DNA of 64,000 bases from an uncultured Clostridia bacterium (GCA_945946765.1 CAMEWS010000001.1:1-64000); one strand, 5' to 3'; numbered from the stretch's first letter, positions 9,208 through 18,945 are shown. Numbers and translations: made by a program. Notes: generated from the sequence alone by a model not told the origin.

Positions 9208-10410
9208 TTATAAAGAAAATGGTTTTACTGCTCTTTTTAATATTCCAATACAGTGGGCAATTGTAATACCGTAGTTTGTTATAGGCACATTTGTTTTTTT
9301 GCATTTTAAAATTCGGGATAATACTTCTTTTCTGTTTGTCATACAGGCTCCGCAATGAATTAACAATGCGTAATCGTTTAAGTTTTCAGGAAAATCATGA
9401 CCTGAATGGTATTCGAAAAGAATATTTTTACCTGTTTTTTGTTTAATCAATCGTGGGATTTTTACTCTTGCTATGTCATCTTCAATTTGATGGTGAGAGC
9501 AGCTTTCACAAATTAAGACTTTATCATTATCTTTAAGATTGTCTATTGCCTCAGCGCCGTTGTAAAATTCTTTTAAGTCGCCTTTAATCCTTGCAAATAT
9601 AATTGAAAAAGATGTTAGTTCAATTTCTTTTGGTACAATTTCCGCTACGGTGTTAAAAGCTTGAGAATCTGTAATTACCATACGTGGAGGCTCTTTTAAG
9701 TTTTTTAATGCTGAATCCAATTCAGTGTCTTGAGTCACAACAGCTTTACACTTATTGTCAAGCAAATCCCTTAAAACTTGTACTTGAGGTAAAATAATTC
9801 TGCCTTTGGGGGCTTCTTTGTCAACGGGGATTACGAGTACAACTGTGTCACCTGTTTTAACTATATCACCAAGCAGTGACGGTGGGGTGATAAAATCATC
9901 GGGACAAATCGATATAAGTTGTTCTTTAAGCTTGTAAACAACATCTCTGTTTTTTATTAATGTCGTTAATAGAGGTTCATTTACATATTGTTTAATTTTG
10001 TCAAGTTTTTTTGTCTCAATCGGTCGTATGTCTTGTTTGTTTACAATAGCAAGTACCGGTATACTGCGTTCTTTAAATTCATTGAACAAGTTTATTTCAT
10101 ATTCGTTCCAACCATTAGAATCGCATACAATAATCGCAATATCAGTTCTGTTGAAAACTTTTTTTGTTTTTTCTATTCTTTTTTCGCCAATGTTCCCTGA
10201 ATCATCTATGCCGGCTGTATCCAAAAATACAACAGGTCCTAAAGGAAGAAATTCCATAGTTTTTTCTACGACATCGGTTGTTGTTCCTGCAATCTCCGAA
10301 ACTATTGAAATTTCTTGATTAACGAGGGTATTTATTAAAGATGATTTGCCTGCGTTTCTTTTTCCGAATATTCCTATGTGAAGTCTGTTAGCTTTTGGTA
10401 TTCCTATCAT
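9208..10410 (-). CDS. hydF: [FeFe]-hydrogenase maturation GTPase HydF
   Basis: GKRNAGKSSLIN P-loop, DTAGIDD, NKQD, C-terminal CESCSHH...HCGACM cluster site; start at MIGIPKANR preferred over track start 10461. Confidence 0.93.
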   Translation of the reverse strand: MIGIPKANRLHIGIFGKRNAGKSSLINTLVNQEISIVSEIAGTTTDVVEKTMEFLPLGPVVFLDTAGIDDSGNIGEKRIEKTKKVFNRTDIAIIVCDSNGWNEYEINLFNEFKERSIPVLAIVNKQDIRPIETKKLDKIKQYVNEPLLTTLIKNRDVVYKLKEQLISICPDDFITPPSLLGDIVKTGDTVVLVIPVDKEAPKGRIILPQVQVLRDLLDNKCKAVVTQDTELDSALKNLKEPPRMVITDSQAFNTVAEIVPKEIELTSFSIIFARIKGDLKEFYNGAEAIDNLKDNDKVLICESCSHHQIEDDIARVKIPRLIKQKTGKNILFEYHSGHDFPENLNDYALLIHCGACMTNRKEVLSRILKCKKTNVPITNYGITIAHCIGILKRAVKPFSL

Positions 10411-11413
10411 GTTGTATGTCCTCGATTTCTTTTTGCAGATTTTGAATTTGATTGTTAGCAAAAGTAAAATATAATACAGAAATAACTGTTATTATAACCA
10501 TTATTGTTATTTGGTGAATAAATGCAATTCCCAGTGCATTTGCTTTATCTATATGATAAATTCCCAGTGCAAGTATGTATGCATATTGATATGGACCTAC
10601 AAATACTGATGATGAAGGTATTATTGTTGATAGAGCAATAAAGCTTATTACAAAAAGAGCAATAGAAAAGCCGTAATGATTACCAAATCCGCTAATTAGT
10701 ATGTATGTTAAAACACATTCTATTGCCCAGGCTATACAACTTGTGAAAAATGCCATAAAAAAACATTTAGGGTTGTTTAGAGACTGAAATCCCTCAATAA
10801 ATTTGTTTATAAGATTAGCTGTTTTTTCAAATATTGGCTTAAAATTTGTGAATGTTTTTATGTTTCCGAGTTTTTCAAAGAACCAATCTGTTTTGTTGCA
10901 CTTGAATATTATAAAAAAGAAAATTAAACTTCCGACAAATAATGCTGCAGAAATATAAGTTATATTTAATATCCAAGATTGTTTGCAATACATAATCACG
11001 GCAAATAGTAAAATAAGAAGTACGGAAATACTGTCAATAATTCTTTCAAGTATTATTGAGCCGAGAAGTTTCATTTTGCTTTCATTAAGTTTATTTCCTA
11101 CATGGCAAGCTCGCCAAAAATCCCCTGCACGTGCAGGTAGATAACTGTTTATTGTATTTCCTGTTGTAAAGGCAAAAAAAGCTTCTTTTACAGATAATTT
11201 ACTATCTTCACACAAAAGGTATTTCCAACGAAAACCTCTTATGTACAAGCCTAATATATAAAGAGGTACAAATGCCAATAAAGCTTTGTAGTCAAACACT
11301 TTGAATGTGTTTATAAGTTGTTTAACATCCAAATTCCATACTATTAACCCTATAAATATAAGGCTGATAATTATGCCTATTATTTTTTCTTTGTTTTTTA
11401 GCATTTTAATCAA
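10388..11413 (-). CDS. Lysylphosphatidylglycerol synthase TM region/UPF0104-type integral membrane protein
   Basis: Multiple TM helices; LYIRGFRWKYLL, FAFTTGNTINSYLPARAGDFWRACHVG motifs. Confidence 0.8.
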   Translation of the reverse strand: MIKMLKNKEKIIGIIISLIFIGLIVWNLDVKQLINTFKVFDYKALLAFVPLYILGLYIRGFRWKYLLCEDSKLSVKEAFFAFTTGNTINSYLPARAGDFWRACHVGNKLNESKMKLLGSIILERIIDSISVLLILLFAVIMYCKQSWILNITYISAALFVGSLIFFFIIFKCNKTDWFFEKLGNIKTFTNFKPIFEKTANLINKFIEGFQSLNNPKCFFMAFFTSCIAWAIECVLTYILISGFGNHYGFSIALFVISFIALSTIIPSSSVFVGPYQYAYILALGIYHIDKANALGIAFIHQITIMVIITVISVLYFTFANNQIQNLQKEIEDIQHDRNTKS

Positions 11414-12362
11414 CTTTTACCAGAACTTTTATCGATGATTTTTCTTTATTTCTTTCAAATGCTTCAATAGATTTATCTATCGGATAAATATCTGAAATAA
11501 GCGGTTTTACATCAATTCTTTTGTTTGCCAACATTCTTAAAGCAGGAGCAAATTGTCCACAACGAGAGCCTAGTACAGTAATTTCGTCAATAACAATTGG
11601 TGCAAGGTTGAATTCTTTTGAAGCAGCAATTGTGCTTTTTAAAATTAAAGTTCCACGTGGTTTTGTTAAAGCCAATGAGGTTTCAAATCCTGTAATTGAA
11701 CCTGTTGCTTCAACAACAAAGTCATAGGCTTTTTCAATTTTTAAATCGTTTAACAGTTTTATTTTAACACCTTGTGCTTCTGCAATTGCAAGTTTTTCTT
11801 TGTGTTTGCCCACAAGTGTGACATCAAGACCCGATGCATTTAAGGATAAGGCAATAATTAAACCTAATTTTCCGTCACCTAATACAACAACTTTTTTGTA
11901 TGGTGGTATATGAATTTGTTCAAGAATTTCTAAGGCCGCCGCTAACGGTTCAACAAAAACAGCTTCTTCGTCAGATACATTTTCAGGTATTTCCAAAAGA
12001 TTTTTTTCGGGTAATGCAACATATTCGGCAAAACAACCTTCTCTTTGCCATATTCCGAGTGTTGAACGGTTAAAACAATGTCTTTCCAGTCCTTGAGCGC
12101 ACCATTCACATTTACCGCAGCCGCAGTTGATTTCGCCTACTACTCTTTTGCCAATAAGTTTTTTGTTTTCTGCCTTTTCAACAATTCCTGTGAATTCGTG
12201 TCCGAGTATACCTTTGTATCCCATATACCCTTTAGTTATTTCATAGTCAGTATTGCAAATTCCGATTGTATTGACCTTGATTAATGCCTCACCTTGTTTT
12301 GGTTCAGGCATAGGGTAATTGTTATCAAGTTTTAAACCGTTATCAAAAACTACTGCTTTCAT
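11406..12362 (-). CDS. Zinc-dependent alcohol dehydrogenase family protein
   Basis: GILGHEFTGIVE, CGCGKCEWCAQGLERHCFNRSTLG, VVVLGDGKLGLI. Confidence 0.9.
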   Translation of the reverse strand: MKAVVFDNGLKLDNNYPMPEPKQGEALIKVNTIGICNTDYEITKGYMGYKGILGHEFTGIVEKAENKKLIGKRVVGEINCGCGKCEWCAQGLERHCFNRSTLGIWQREGCFAEYVALPEKNLLEIPENVSDEEAVFVEPLAAALEILEQIHIPPYKKVVVLGDGKLGLIIALSLNASGLDVTLVGKHKEKLAIAEAQGVKIKLLNDLKIEKAYDFVVEATGSITGFETSLALTKPRGTLILKSTIAASKEFNLAPIVIDEITVLGSRCGQFAPALRMLANKRIDVKPLISDIYPIDKSIEAFERNKEKSSIKVLVKVD

Positions 12363-12496
12363 TATAAACCTCTCCATAATCTATCCAAATATAATAAATT
12401 TTCATATTAATTATATGATAATGAATTAGTTTTGTCCAAAACATTTCATACGGTTAGCATCCCACGATACATTAATAATTGGTGTATTTTAGTTTT

Positions 12497-13930
12497 TTAC
12501 GCAGCTTGGTTTAAAACTTGTAACGGATTATTTTGAACGGCATATTGTACTTGTTGTTGAGTTTTTGTATCTTTATAAATTTGCATTAATTCTTTCCAGC
12601 CATCAATGAATTCTACATTATCAACAAGTACTGATTTGGGAATACCTGCGTGATGGATTTTGGGTAATAATTCGGTAACAGGGTATGTAACAGGTTCTGA
12701 CACTCCGTCATCTGTATCGTTGCATACAAAGAACATATTACCTTGTCTGTCTGCTTCTATTCCTATTATTGTTATTTCGTGACCACCAATTATATTGTTT
12801 TCATTGTCGCAATATGTGTATCCTATAATTACATTTTCACCTTTTTGTAATGTGCTTTTAATGTGGCTTAAGGTTTCTTCTTGAGAACATTCATATCCTA
12901 CAAGTTTGCCTGAATCATCAATTTGCTGGTAAGTTACACAAACTTTGCCTTTACCTGTTGCCAGTTCTTCAGCAAAATTCTTTTCTATATCAATAAGACC
13001 GCTGTCATCTTCGTTATATTTAGGGGTTCTTTTGTCAACAAGGGAATCATAAGTGTTTTGGGCACCTACATTCATAAGCGTGGATTGCATCAATACATCA
13101 ATTGCTGAGCGTTGGTCTGTTTTATTATCATCAGGTATTGTATTTTGAATTCTTGCTCGGATAATTGCGTTTCTGTCAGGTCGCATCGTTACACTTAGCG
13201 TATTCCAGTCGTCCATTTTGTGTTCTGTGCCAAATTCATTGAGCATCCAAATTGTGTTGATTAAACCTTGCGAAAGTTCTTTAACGTTAATTTTTTTAGT
13301 TACGGACATCTTTTCAGAGGTAAGTTCTTCCGCCATTCTTGCAAATTCTGCGGGCATTTTATGGGCAAGATTAAATTCAATACTTGCAGCCGGACATGTG
13401 CTGGATTTTACATCCATATCTAATGCCGTGATGTTTTTGCCTGTATTTTTTTCTTGCGTAATAAGTTCGTTTTGCATTGAAACAGGTATTTGTCCAAATT
13501 TTTGAGTGATTATAAACGGATTGCTGATTCTGTTAATCACGTCTTTGAGTAATCGCTTTTTGTCCAGCCCTGTTATTCTTGGGTTGGTTGCTATTTTGTG
13601 TAAACTCTCAAGTGTAGTTGTATTGTTATTTGAATTGTTATTTAATAGTTTTCCGCTTTTTAATAATGTATTTAATTCTTTTTTTTCAGCTTTATCAACC
13701 AAAGAAGTTATTTCGTTAAATTGTTTTTTTTCTTCGTTAGTGGTTAAAGCTGTTCTGATGTTTATTGCCCTAAACATCGTAGCATTGCCAAAACTTACAG
13801 GTGCAAAGTTGTTTATTGGTTGAGTTTGTGGTGAGTTTTTATGCGCACTAACATTCGCAACCATATTTGTTTTTGTCAGATATGGATTGTAAATAGATTT
13901 AAAGTTGTTTATCGCTGCAATATTATACAC
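12497..13930 (-). CDS. Hypothetical protein, possible papain/C39-like fold
   Basis: 477 aa; N-terminal NNFAPVSFGN motif; STCPAAS, GGHEITIIGIE and VCNDTDDG suggest Cys/His/Asp sites. Confidence 0.6.
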   Translation of the reverse strand: MYNIAAINNFKSIYNPYLTKTNMVANVSAHKNSPQTQPINNFAPVSFGNATMFRAINIRTALTTNEEKKQFNEITSLVDKAEKKELNTLLKSGKLLNNNSNNNTTTLESLHKIATNPRITGLDKKRLLKDVINRISNPFIITQKFGQIPVSMQNELITQEKNTGKNITALDMDVKSSTCPAASIEFNLAHKMPAEFARMAEELTSEKMSVTKKINVKELSQGLINTIWMLNEFGTEHKMDDWNTLSVTMRPDRNAIIRARIQNTIPDDNKTDQRSAIDVLMQSTLMNVGAQNTYDSLVDKRTPKYNEDDSGLIDIEKNFAEELATGKGKVCVTYQQIDDSGKLVGYECSQEETLSHIKSTLQKGENVIIGYTYCDNENNIIGGHEITIIGIEADRQGNMFFVCNDTDDGVSEPVTYPVTELLPKIHHAGIPKSVLVDNVEFIDGWKELMQIYKDTKTQQQVQYAVQNNPLQVLNQAA

Positions 13931-14042
13931 TTTACACTTCCGTTTTAATGATATTGTATTAAAAACAAAACATTTAAAAAATTGCTCTTTGTTGGTATAA
14001 TTTTTCTATAAAATTAACAAAATGTTATAATGTTTAGAAGTT

Positions 14043-15053
14043 TTGATTAAAGAAATTAACATAGAAGAAATAAAATTTTTACCTGTTAAGCCGGCAGACC
14101 TCCTGCTTTCTTTGGACAGGCTTACTCGTTTTAAAAACCCTAAAATTAAGTATTACAGAGTTTTTTCAGGTCTTTTGTGCAGATATCTGCTTGAGCCTAA
14201 ATTATCTAAACAAGCTATAGAATTTCTTGAAGTTGATATATTAAAAAAGCTTGTTGAAAAAATATGGAATGATTCTGTAAATAAATATGTACCCAAATCT
14301 AAAACAGATTATTCTTTAAATAAATTAATTAATGATGAATTGTACTCGTTATACAATATGACTGATGACATAACGTCACTTATCGATATAAAAATAAATA
14401 TTGATGGTGTTTTGGACTTAATTGATAATCCCTTTGAACAGCCTATTAATATTAGAAGACTTTTAGCCGTACGTAAATATAAAATTAGTCCTATGGTTTT
14501 ACGTAAAGAATTTGCTTTGCGATTTCCAATTGAAAAAGTGGTGTTGACGGAAGGTATTACTGAAGAGATTCTGCTTCCTGTTTTTTCAAAACTTTCAGGT
14601 TATGATTTTGACAAAAATGGGGTTAAGTTAATAAGTGCCGGCGGTAAAAATCAAGTAGCAAAGCTTTATTGTGAACTTAAAGACGAGTTAAAATTGCCAA
14701 TATTCATACTTTTAGATGCGGATGCAGTTGAAACTTCTCAAAATATTCAAAAAGTGTTGCGTCCGGTAGATTCTATTTATCTAATAAAACATGGTGAATT
14801 TGAGGATATATTTTCTCTTAATTTAATTAAAAGAACTATAAATAAACGTTTTAAAAATATTTGTGAATCTAGAATATCGGATTATAAACGTAACGAGCCT
14901 ATGACAAAAATATTGTCAGATTTTTTTAGGGTACATGAGCTTGGTGATTTTCAAAAAGCCGATTTTGCGAAAGAACTTGCTCAAAACGTAAAGTATGATA
15001 CGGATTTAACTGAAGAAATTCTTCTAATTGTTGATGAAATTAAGCATAAATAA
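14043..15053 (+). CDS. OLD-type TOPRIM domain protein without ATPase domain
   Basis: VVLTEGITEEILLPVFSKL, ISAGGKNQVAKLY, FILLDADAVE, GEFEDIFSLNL match the OLD-family TOPRIM pattern; no Walker A; TTG start. Confidence 0.7.
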   Translation: MIKEINIEEIKFLPVKPADLLLSLDRLTRFKNPKIKYYRVFSGLLCRYLLEPKLSKQAIEFLEVDILKKLVEKIWNDSVNKYVPKSKTDYSLNKLINDELYSLYNMTDDITSLIDIKINIDGVLDLIDNPFEQPINIRRLLAVRKYKISPMVLRKEFALRFPIEKVVLTEGITEEILLPVFSKLSGYDFDKNGVKLISAGGKNQVAKLYCELKDELKLPIFILLDADAVETSQNIQKVLRPVDSIYLIKHGEFEDIFSLNLIKRTINKRFKNICESRISDYKRNEPMTKILSDFFRVHELGDFQKADFAKELAQNVKYDTDLTEEILLIVDEIKHK

Positions 15054-15080
15054 AAGCCCCCTTTATTCAAGGAGGTTTTT
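15053..15080. terminator. Weak hairpin between convergent genes
   Basis: ccccctt-tattc-aaggagg followed by tttt. Confidence 0.4.
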
Positions 15081-15095
15081 ATTATTTGTTGAAAA

Positions 15096-15980
15096 TTAGT
15101 ATTCAATGTTTATTTGTGAGAATTGTACAATTTTGTTTTTGCCACGTTTTTTAGCATTGTATAAAGCGTGTTCTGCATATCTGATTAGTGTATTTGCATC
15201 TTCTTCTACATTTTGTAAGAACGGATATGATGAAATACCGCCTGAAATTGTAATTGGATGTCTTTCTTCTTCGCCTGCGGGAATGAATTCCATTTTTTCA
15301 ATTTCCCTTCTAAATCTTTCTGCAAACAAGAAAGCGTTTTCTTCAGGAGTGTTTGGTAGAATAACGATAAATTCTTCATCACCATATCTTGTTAAAATGT
15401 CTTCTTTTCTGACAAAACCTTTAAGCATTTCTGCAATTTTCTTAAGCAGAACATCGCCCCAGTCGTAACCGTACATATCGTTTACAACTTTGAAAAAGTC
15501 GATGTCCAGCAATAAACAGCTTAATTTTGTATCATATCTTTTTGAACGTGATATTTCAGCTTCCAAACGTTCGTGAAGATATTTTCTGTTGTGCAATCCG
15601 GTGAGTGCATCAGTTGTAGAAACTTGTCCTATTGTTTCTCTGAGTTCTTTTATTTTTAAAAGGTTTTTTATTCTTAAATTTAATTCTTTTTCGTCAATTG
15701 GAGAATTAACAAAATCATAAGAATCTCCTCTTAATATCACATCATGGTTGAATTTGTCCGCAACAATCAGCGCAGGGGCAACAATTTTTGTCACCATTGA
15801 CACTTCTTTTAATTTTTCATTGCAACAATCAAAAACTATTGCAGAAGGGTTAAATTTTTGAGCCTCTTTTACTTCTTCAATGCTCTTAGTACGAACATCA
15901 TATTCATCATTAGCAGACAGTATGGGTGCAATATTGCTTGCTTCTTTGTCTGTAAAAATTACAATATTTTTCATAATCAT
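15096..15980 (-). CDS. Receiver-like + GGDEF-family domain protein (GDEEF variant)
   Basis: TTDALTGLHNRKYLHERL, LLLDIDFFKVVNDMYGYDWGD, RYGDEEFIVILP. Confidence 0.9.
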   Translation of the reverse strand: MIMKNIVIFTDKEASNIAPILSANDEYDVRTKSIEEVKEAQKFNPSAIVFDCCNEKLKEVSMVTKIVAPALIVADKFNHDVILRGDSYDFVNSPIDEKELNLRIKNLLKIKELRETIGQVSTTDALTGLHNRKYLHERLEAEISRSKRYDTKLSCLLLDIDFFKVVNDMYGYDWGDVLLKKIAEMLKGFVRKEDILTRYGDEEFIVILPNTPEENAFLFAERFRREIEKMEFIPAGEEERHPITISGGISSYPFLQNVEEDANTLIRYAEHALYNAKKRGKNKIVQFSQINIEY

Positions 15981-16138
15981 AATCCTTGTGTTTACTATTA
16001 TAAATATAATATCAAATTTCGCTTAAAATGTATATAACTCATACTTATCAATGTTCAAGTTTTCATTCGTATAGTGTATGGATTATTAAAAATAATGAAT
16101 CTATTATATAATTATATTAGATTGAGGGGGATTTAATT

Positions 16139-17311
16139 TTGGCTGCACCGCAGTATAAACAGCAATACAAACAGTCCTATCAAAGGATAAGAGTTAATGA
16201 TTATAATGTTCGTAACAGAAATGTTACTAATATTAGACCCGCTTTAAAAAAGCGAAGAGTTGTTAAAAAGAAAACGTCACCTGTTGCTGTCGTATTTCAG
16301 TTTTTCTTTACTTTGCTTTTTCTCGCTGTTGTATCGCCAGTGTATACAGATTTAGTAACAAGGCCTGTTTTGAAAATTGAAAAATACCCTGCAATAAAAC
16401 CTGATATAAATGCAATTGCTTATCCAACGAGAGCATATCTTCATAATAACCATGTTTTGGGTGTAAATCTATTGTCTGGTGTTCAAAATAAAAAAAACGA
16501 AATGCAAGCTTTGTATGAAACTTACAATCTGCCTGATTTAGAAAATCGTTTAAATAATCTAGTTGCCTCATATCCTAAATTGCAACCTTCTGTTTTTGTT
16601 TGGGATTATGAATCCGGTAAGTTTGCAGATATTAAGGCAAATAATGTTTATTCTGCGGCAAGTATTATAAAACTTCCTGTTCTTATTCAAACATTTAAAG
16701 CTATTGAAGCAGGTATGTTGAATATTAATGATAAAATTTCAATGACTGATTATTATAAATCAGAAGGCTCAGGCAGTTTGCAATTTAAAGGTGTTAATGC
16801 AGTTTATTCCATAGACGATTTGGCTCGTGTTATGATTACAGAGTCTGACAACTCGGCAACAAATATGCTTTTGTCGGCAACAGGTGGCATGAATGCTATG
16901 AATAGTTCTTTGCGCAAGTGGGGTATGAAAGAAACACGTATAAATGATTGGCTACCTGACCTTGCCGGTACAAATGTTACTACTGCAAGGGAAATGGCAA
17001 CATTGCTATACAATATAGATAATCCTAATTTTCTAACTCTTTCTTCCAGAGAAAAAATGGTGGATTATATGGGGCATGTCCACAATAATAGGCTTATACA
17101 CGCAGGTTTGCCTTCTGATGCAATTTTTATGCATAAAACAGGTGATATCGGCAAAATGTTGGGGGATGCAGGGATTGTTTATACTCCAAACGGAAAAAAA
17201 TATATTGTAGTTATGCTTGTCAACAGACCCTATAATTCGCAGGAGGGTAAAGATTTTATCGTTAAAGCATCGTCTCTGATATATAATTACATGTTTAATA
17301 TAAATTTGTAA
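16139..17311 (+). CDS. Class A beta-lactamase-like serine hydrolase, membrane anchored
   Basis: N-terminal TM; SIIK, SDN and HKTGD motifs; TTG start behind gaggggg RBS. Confidence 0.85.
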   Translation: MAAPQYKQQYKQSYQRIRVNDYNVRNRNVTNIRPALKKRRVVKKKTSPVAVVFQFFFTLLFLAVVSPVYTDLVTRPVLKIEKYPAIKPDINAIAYPTRAYLHNNHVLGVNLLSGVQNKKNEMQALYETYNLPDLENRLNNLVASYPKLQPSVFVWDYESGKFADIKANNVYSAASIIKLPVLIQTFKAIEAGMLNINDKISMTDYYKSEGSGSLQFKGVNAVYSIDDLARVMITESDNSATNMLLSATGGMNAMNSSLRKWGMKETRINDWLPDLAGTNVTTAREMATLLYNIDNPNFLTLSSREKMVDYMGHVHNNRLIHAGLPSDAIFMHKTGDIGKMLGDAGIVYTPNGKKYIVVMLVNRPYNSQEGKDFIVKASSLIYNYMFNINL

Positions 17312-17370
17312 TTGATATTGGTTTGTGATTATATTATATTAAGTATGTTAATTGAAATTCGGAGAATAAA

Positions 17371-17616
17371 ATGACTCATCAAGTTATAAAAGTAGCATGG
17401 GAATTAAACGAAAATAGTGAAAACAGATATCAATTGGTTTATGAAATTGCAGAACTTGCAAAAAAATTAGTTGATGAATATCAAATGAAAAGACCTAAAG
17501 ATGAATTAGGCTACGATGATTTTTCTTTTGATAGTTCAATAAAAAAAGAAAATCCTGTAGAACATGCTATTATGGTAAAAGCTTCCGAATCTGATGAAAG
17601 TAGATTGGTTGGATAG
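17371..17616 (+). CDS. rpoZ: RNA polymerase omega subunit-like protein
   Basis: NRYQLVYEIAELAKKLVDEY and ENPVEHAIMVKAS match omega-family pattern. Confidence 0.65.
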   Translation: MTHQVIKVAWELNENSENRYQLVYEIAELAKKLVDEYQMKRPKDELGYDDFSFDSSIKKENPVEHAIMVKASESDESRLVG

Positions 17617-17640
17617 CTTTAGTTTAAAATTATAATTATT

Positions 17641-17674
17641 AAGAAGGACTGTTTATACAGTCCTTCTTTTTGTA
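17641..17674 (+). terminator. Rho-independent terminator
   Basis: aagaaggactgt-ttat-acagtccttctt + T-run. Confidence 0.9.
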
Positions 17675-17737
17675 TTGTTTAAAAAATTTAATAAATGCCT
17701 CAAATTCAATAATAATTTGTGTTTGCATAGTAAAAGT

Positions 17738-17803
17738 ATGAAAAATTTCAAAAATTTTATTAAAGATTTTGCAAAAGTTGTCGAATATATTATTACAGGC
17801 TAA
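17738..17803 (+). CDS. Possible 21-aa amphipathic peptide
   Basis: MKNFKNFIKDFAKVVEYIITG*; below ORF-track cutoff, no clear RBS. Confidence 0.2.
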   Translation: MKNFKNFIKDFAKVVEYIITG

Positions 17804-18024
17804 TACACTCAGAATTTAATAACATTGGTTGCATCACAACAATTTTATAGTGGTAGGGAATAACGAGTTTTATAAGTTGGTTGTAATATGCTTCACCTTA
17901 TTTCTCCGTTATTTTAGGTATTCAGGTTAAGTTTTGTAACAAAATTATTATCTTTTGAAAATATGTCTTTAGTAAATACTTTATATATAAGTAAGTATTG
18001 TAGAGTTATAGAAAGCAGGTAAAT

Positions 18025-18606
18025 ATGGTAGCACAAATTCGTAGCATTCAAGCAGTTTCTTTTGCAAAAACATCAGCATTAACAAAGGCACAAGCTGCTG
18101 CATCTGTAAAAGGTAACGAAAAGACAATAAATGCAGCAAAAGAAAGTACTAAAAAAGTTGCAAACAAAACACTTGATACCGCCACTAAAGTTAATATTTC
18201 CAACACAGCAAAAAAACTTGTTAATGTTAATGTGTCTGAATTAGGCAACGGACCGAAAACAACTGAAATCGGCAACGAAATGCTCGAAGTCAACATTGCA
18301 ACGACATCTGAATTAGGCAACGGACCGAAAACAACTGAAATCGGCAACGAAATGCTCGAAGTCAACATTGCAACGACATCCGAATTAGGCAACGGCCCGA
18401 AAACAACTGAAATCGGCAACGAAAATCAAGAAGATTGTTCATTAAAATATATTGATGAAGCTGAAATGACCGTAACATCAAAACCCGAAGAACATAACAC
18501 CTTGGATATAAATAAGGATGATATCAAAACTGCTGTAAACAGTTTAAAGGCAGCTCCTGATGTAATGAAAAAATTGAGCAGATTTGCAGCAAGAAAAGCA
18601 TATTAA
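18025..18606 (+). CDS. Hypothetical protein with 24-aa tandem repeats
   Basis: SELGNGPKTTEIGNEMLEVNIATT twice plus a partial third copy; upstream promoter-like tactttatatata. Confidence 0.7.
   Translation: MVAQIRSIQAVSFAKTSALTKAQAAASVKGNEKTINAAKESTKKVANKTLDTATKVNISNTAKKLVNVNVSELGNGPKTTEIGNEMLEVNIATTSELGNGPKTTEIGNEMLEVNIATTSELGNGPKTTEIGNENQEDCSLKYIDEAEMTVTSKPEEHNTLDINKDDIKTAVNSLKAAPDVMKKLSRFAARKAY
18235..18423 (+). repeat. 72-bp tandem coding repeats (2.6 copies)
   Basis: Near-identical copies starting at 18235, 18307, 18379. Confidence 0.92.
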
Positions 18607-18624
18607 TATTTAATTCAAACAAAA

Positions 18625-18662
18625 AAAAATACCGCCTGTACATTATGCAAGGCGGTATTTTT
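18625..18662. terminator. Bidirectional terminator
   Basis: aaaaataccgcc ... ggcggtattttt between convergent genes. Confidence 0.88.
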
Positions 18663-18675
18663 AAATCTTATTTAA

Positions 18676-18945
18676 CTACTTTGCCAATAATTTTTTTACG
18701 GCAAGAGTTAATCTTGATTTTTTTCTTGCAGCGGTATTTTTGTGCAAAACACCTTTAGAAACTGCTTTGTCGCATAATTTGTATGCGTGATTCATAGCAG
18801 TTTGCATTTCTGCTTCATTTTTGGCTTGTGCTAATTCAAGTGTTTTTCTGATAGCAGTTTTGATTTCAGATTTCACAGCAACATTTTTTAATCTGTTTCT
18901 TTCTGCTATGAGTACTCTTTTTTTAGCGGATTTAATATTAGCCAT
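18676..18945 (-). CDS. rpsT: 30S ribosomal protein S20
   Basis: MANIKSAKKRVLIAERNRLKNVAVKSEIKTAIRKTLE; start at 18945 not 18969. Confidence 0.95.
   Translation of the reverse strand: MANIKSAKKRVLIAERNRLKNVAVKSEIKTAIRKTLELAQAKNEAEMQTAMNHAYKLCDKAVSKGVLHKNTAARKKSRLTLAVKKLLAK

Noticed and set aside
18048-18419. Antisense ORF (123 aa) over the repeat gene
   Set aside because: Shadow ORF created by the repeats; the sense frame has promoter, start and terminator support.
18235-18423. Direct repeats resembling a mini-CRISPR
   Set aside because: Contiguous 72-bp in-frame repeats inside a CDS, no spacer/repeat alternation.
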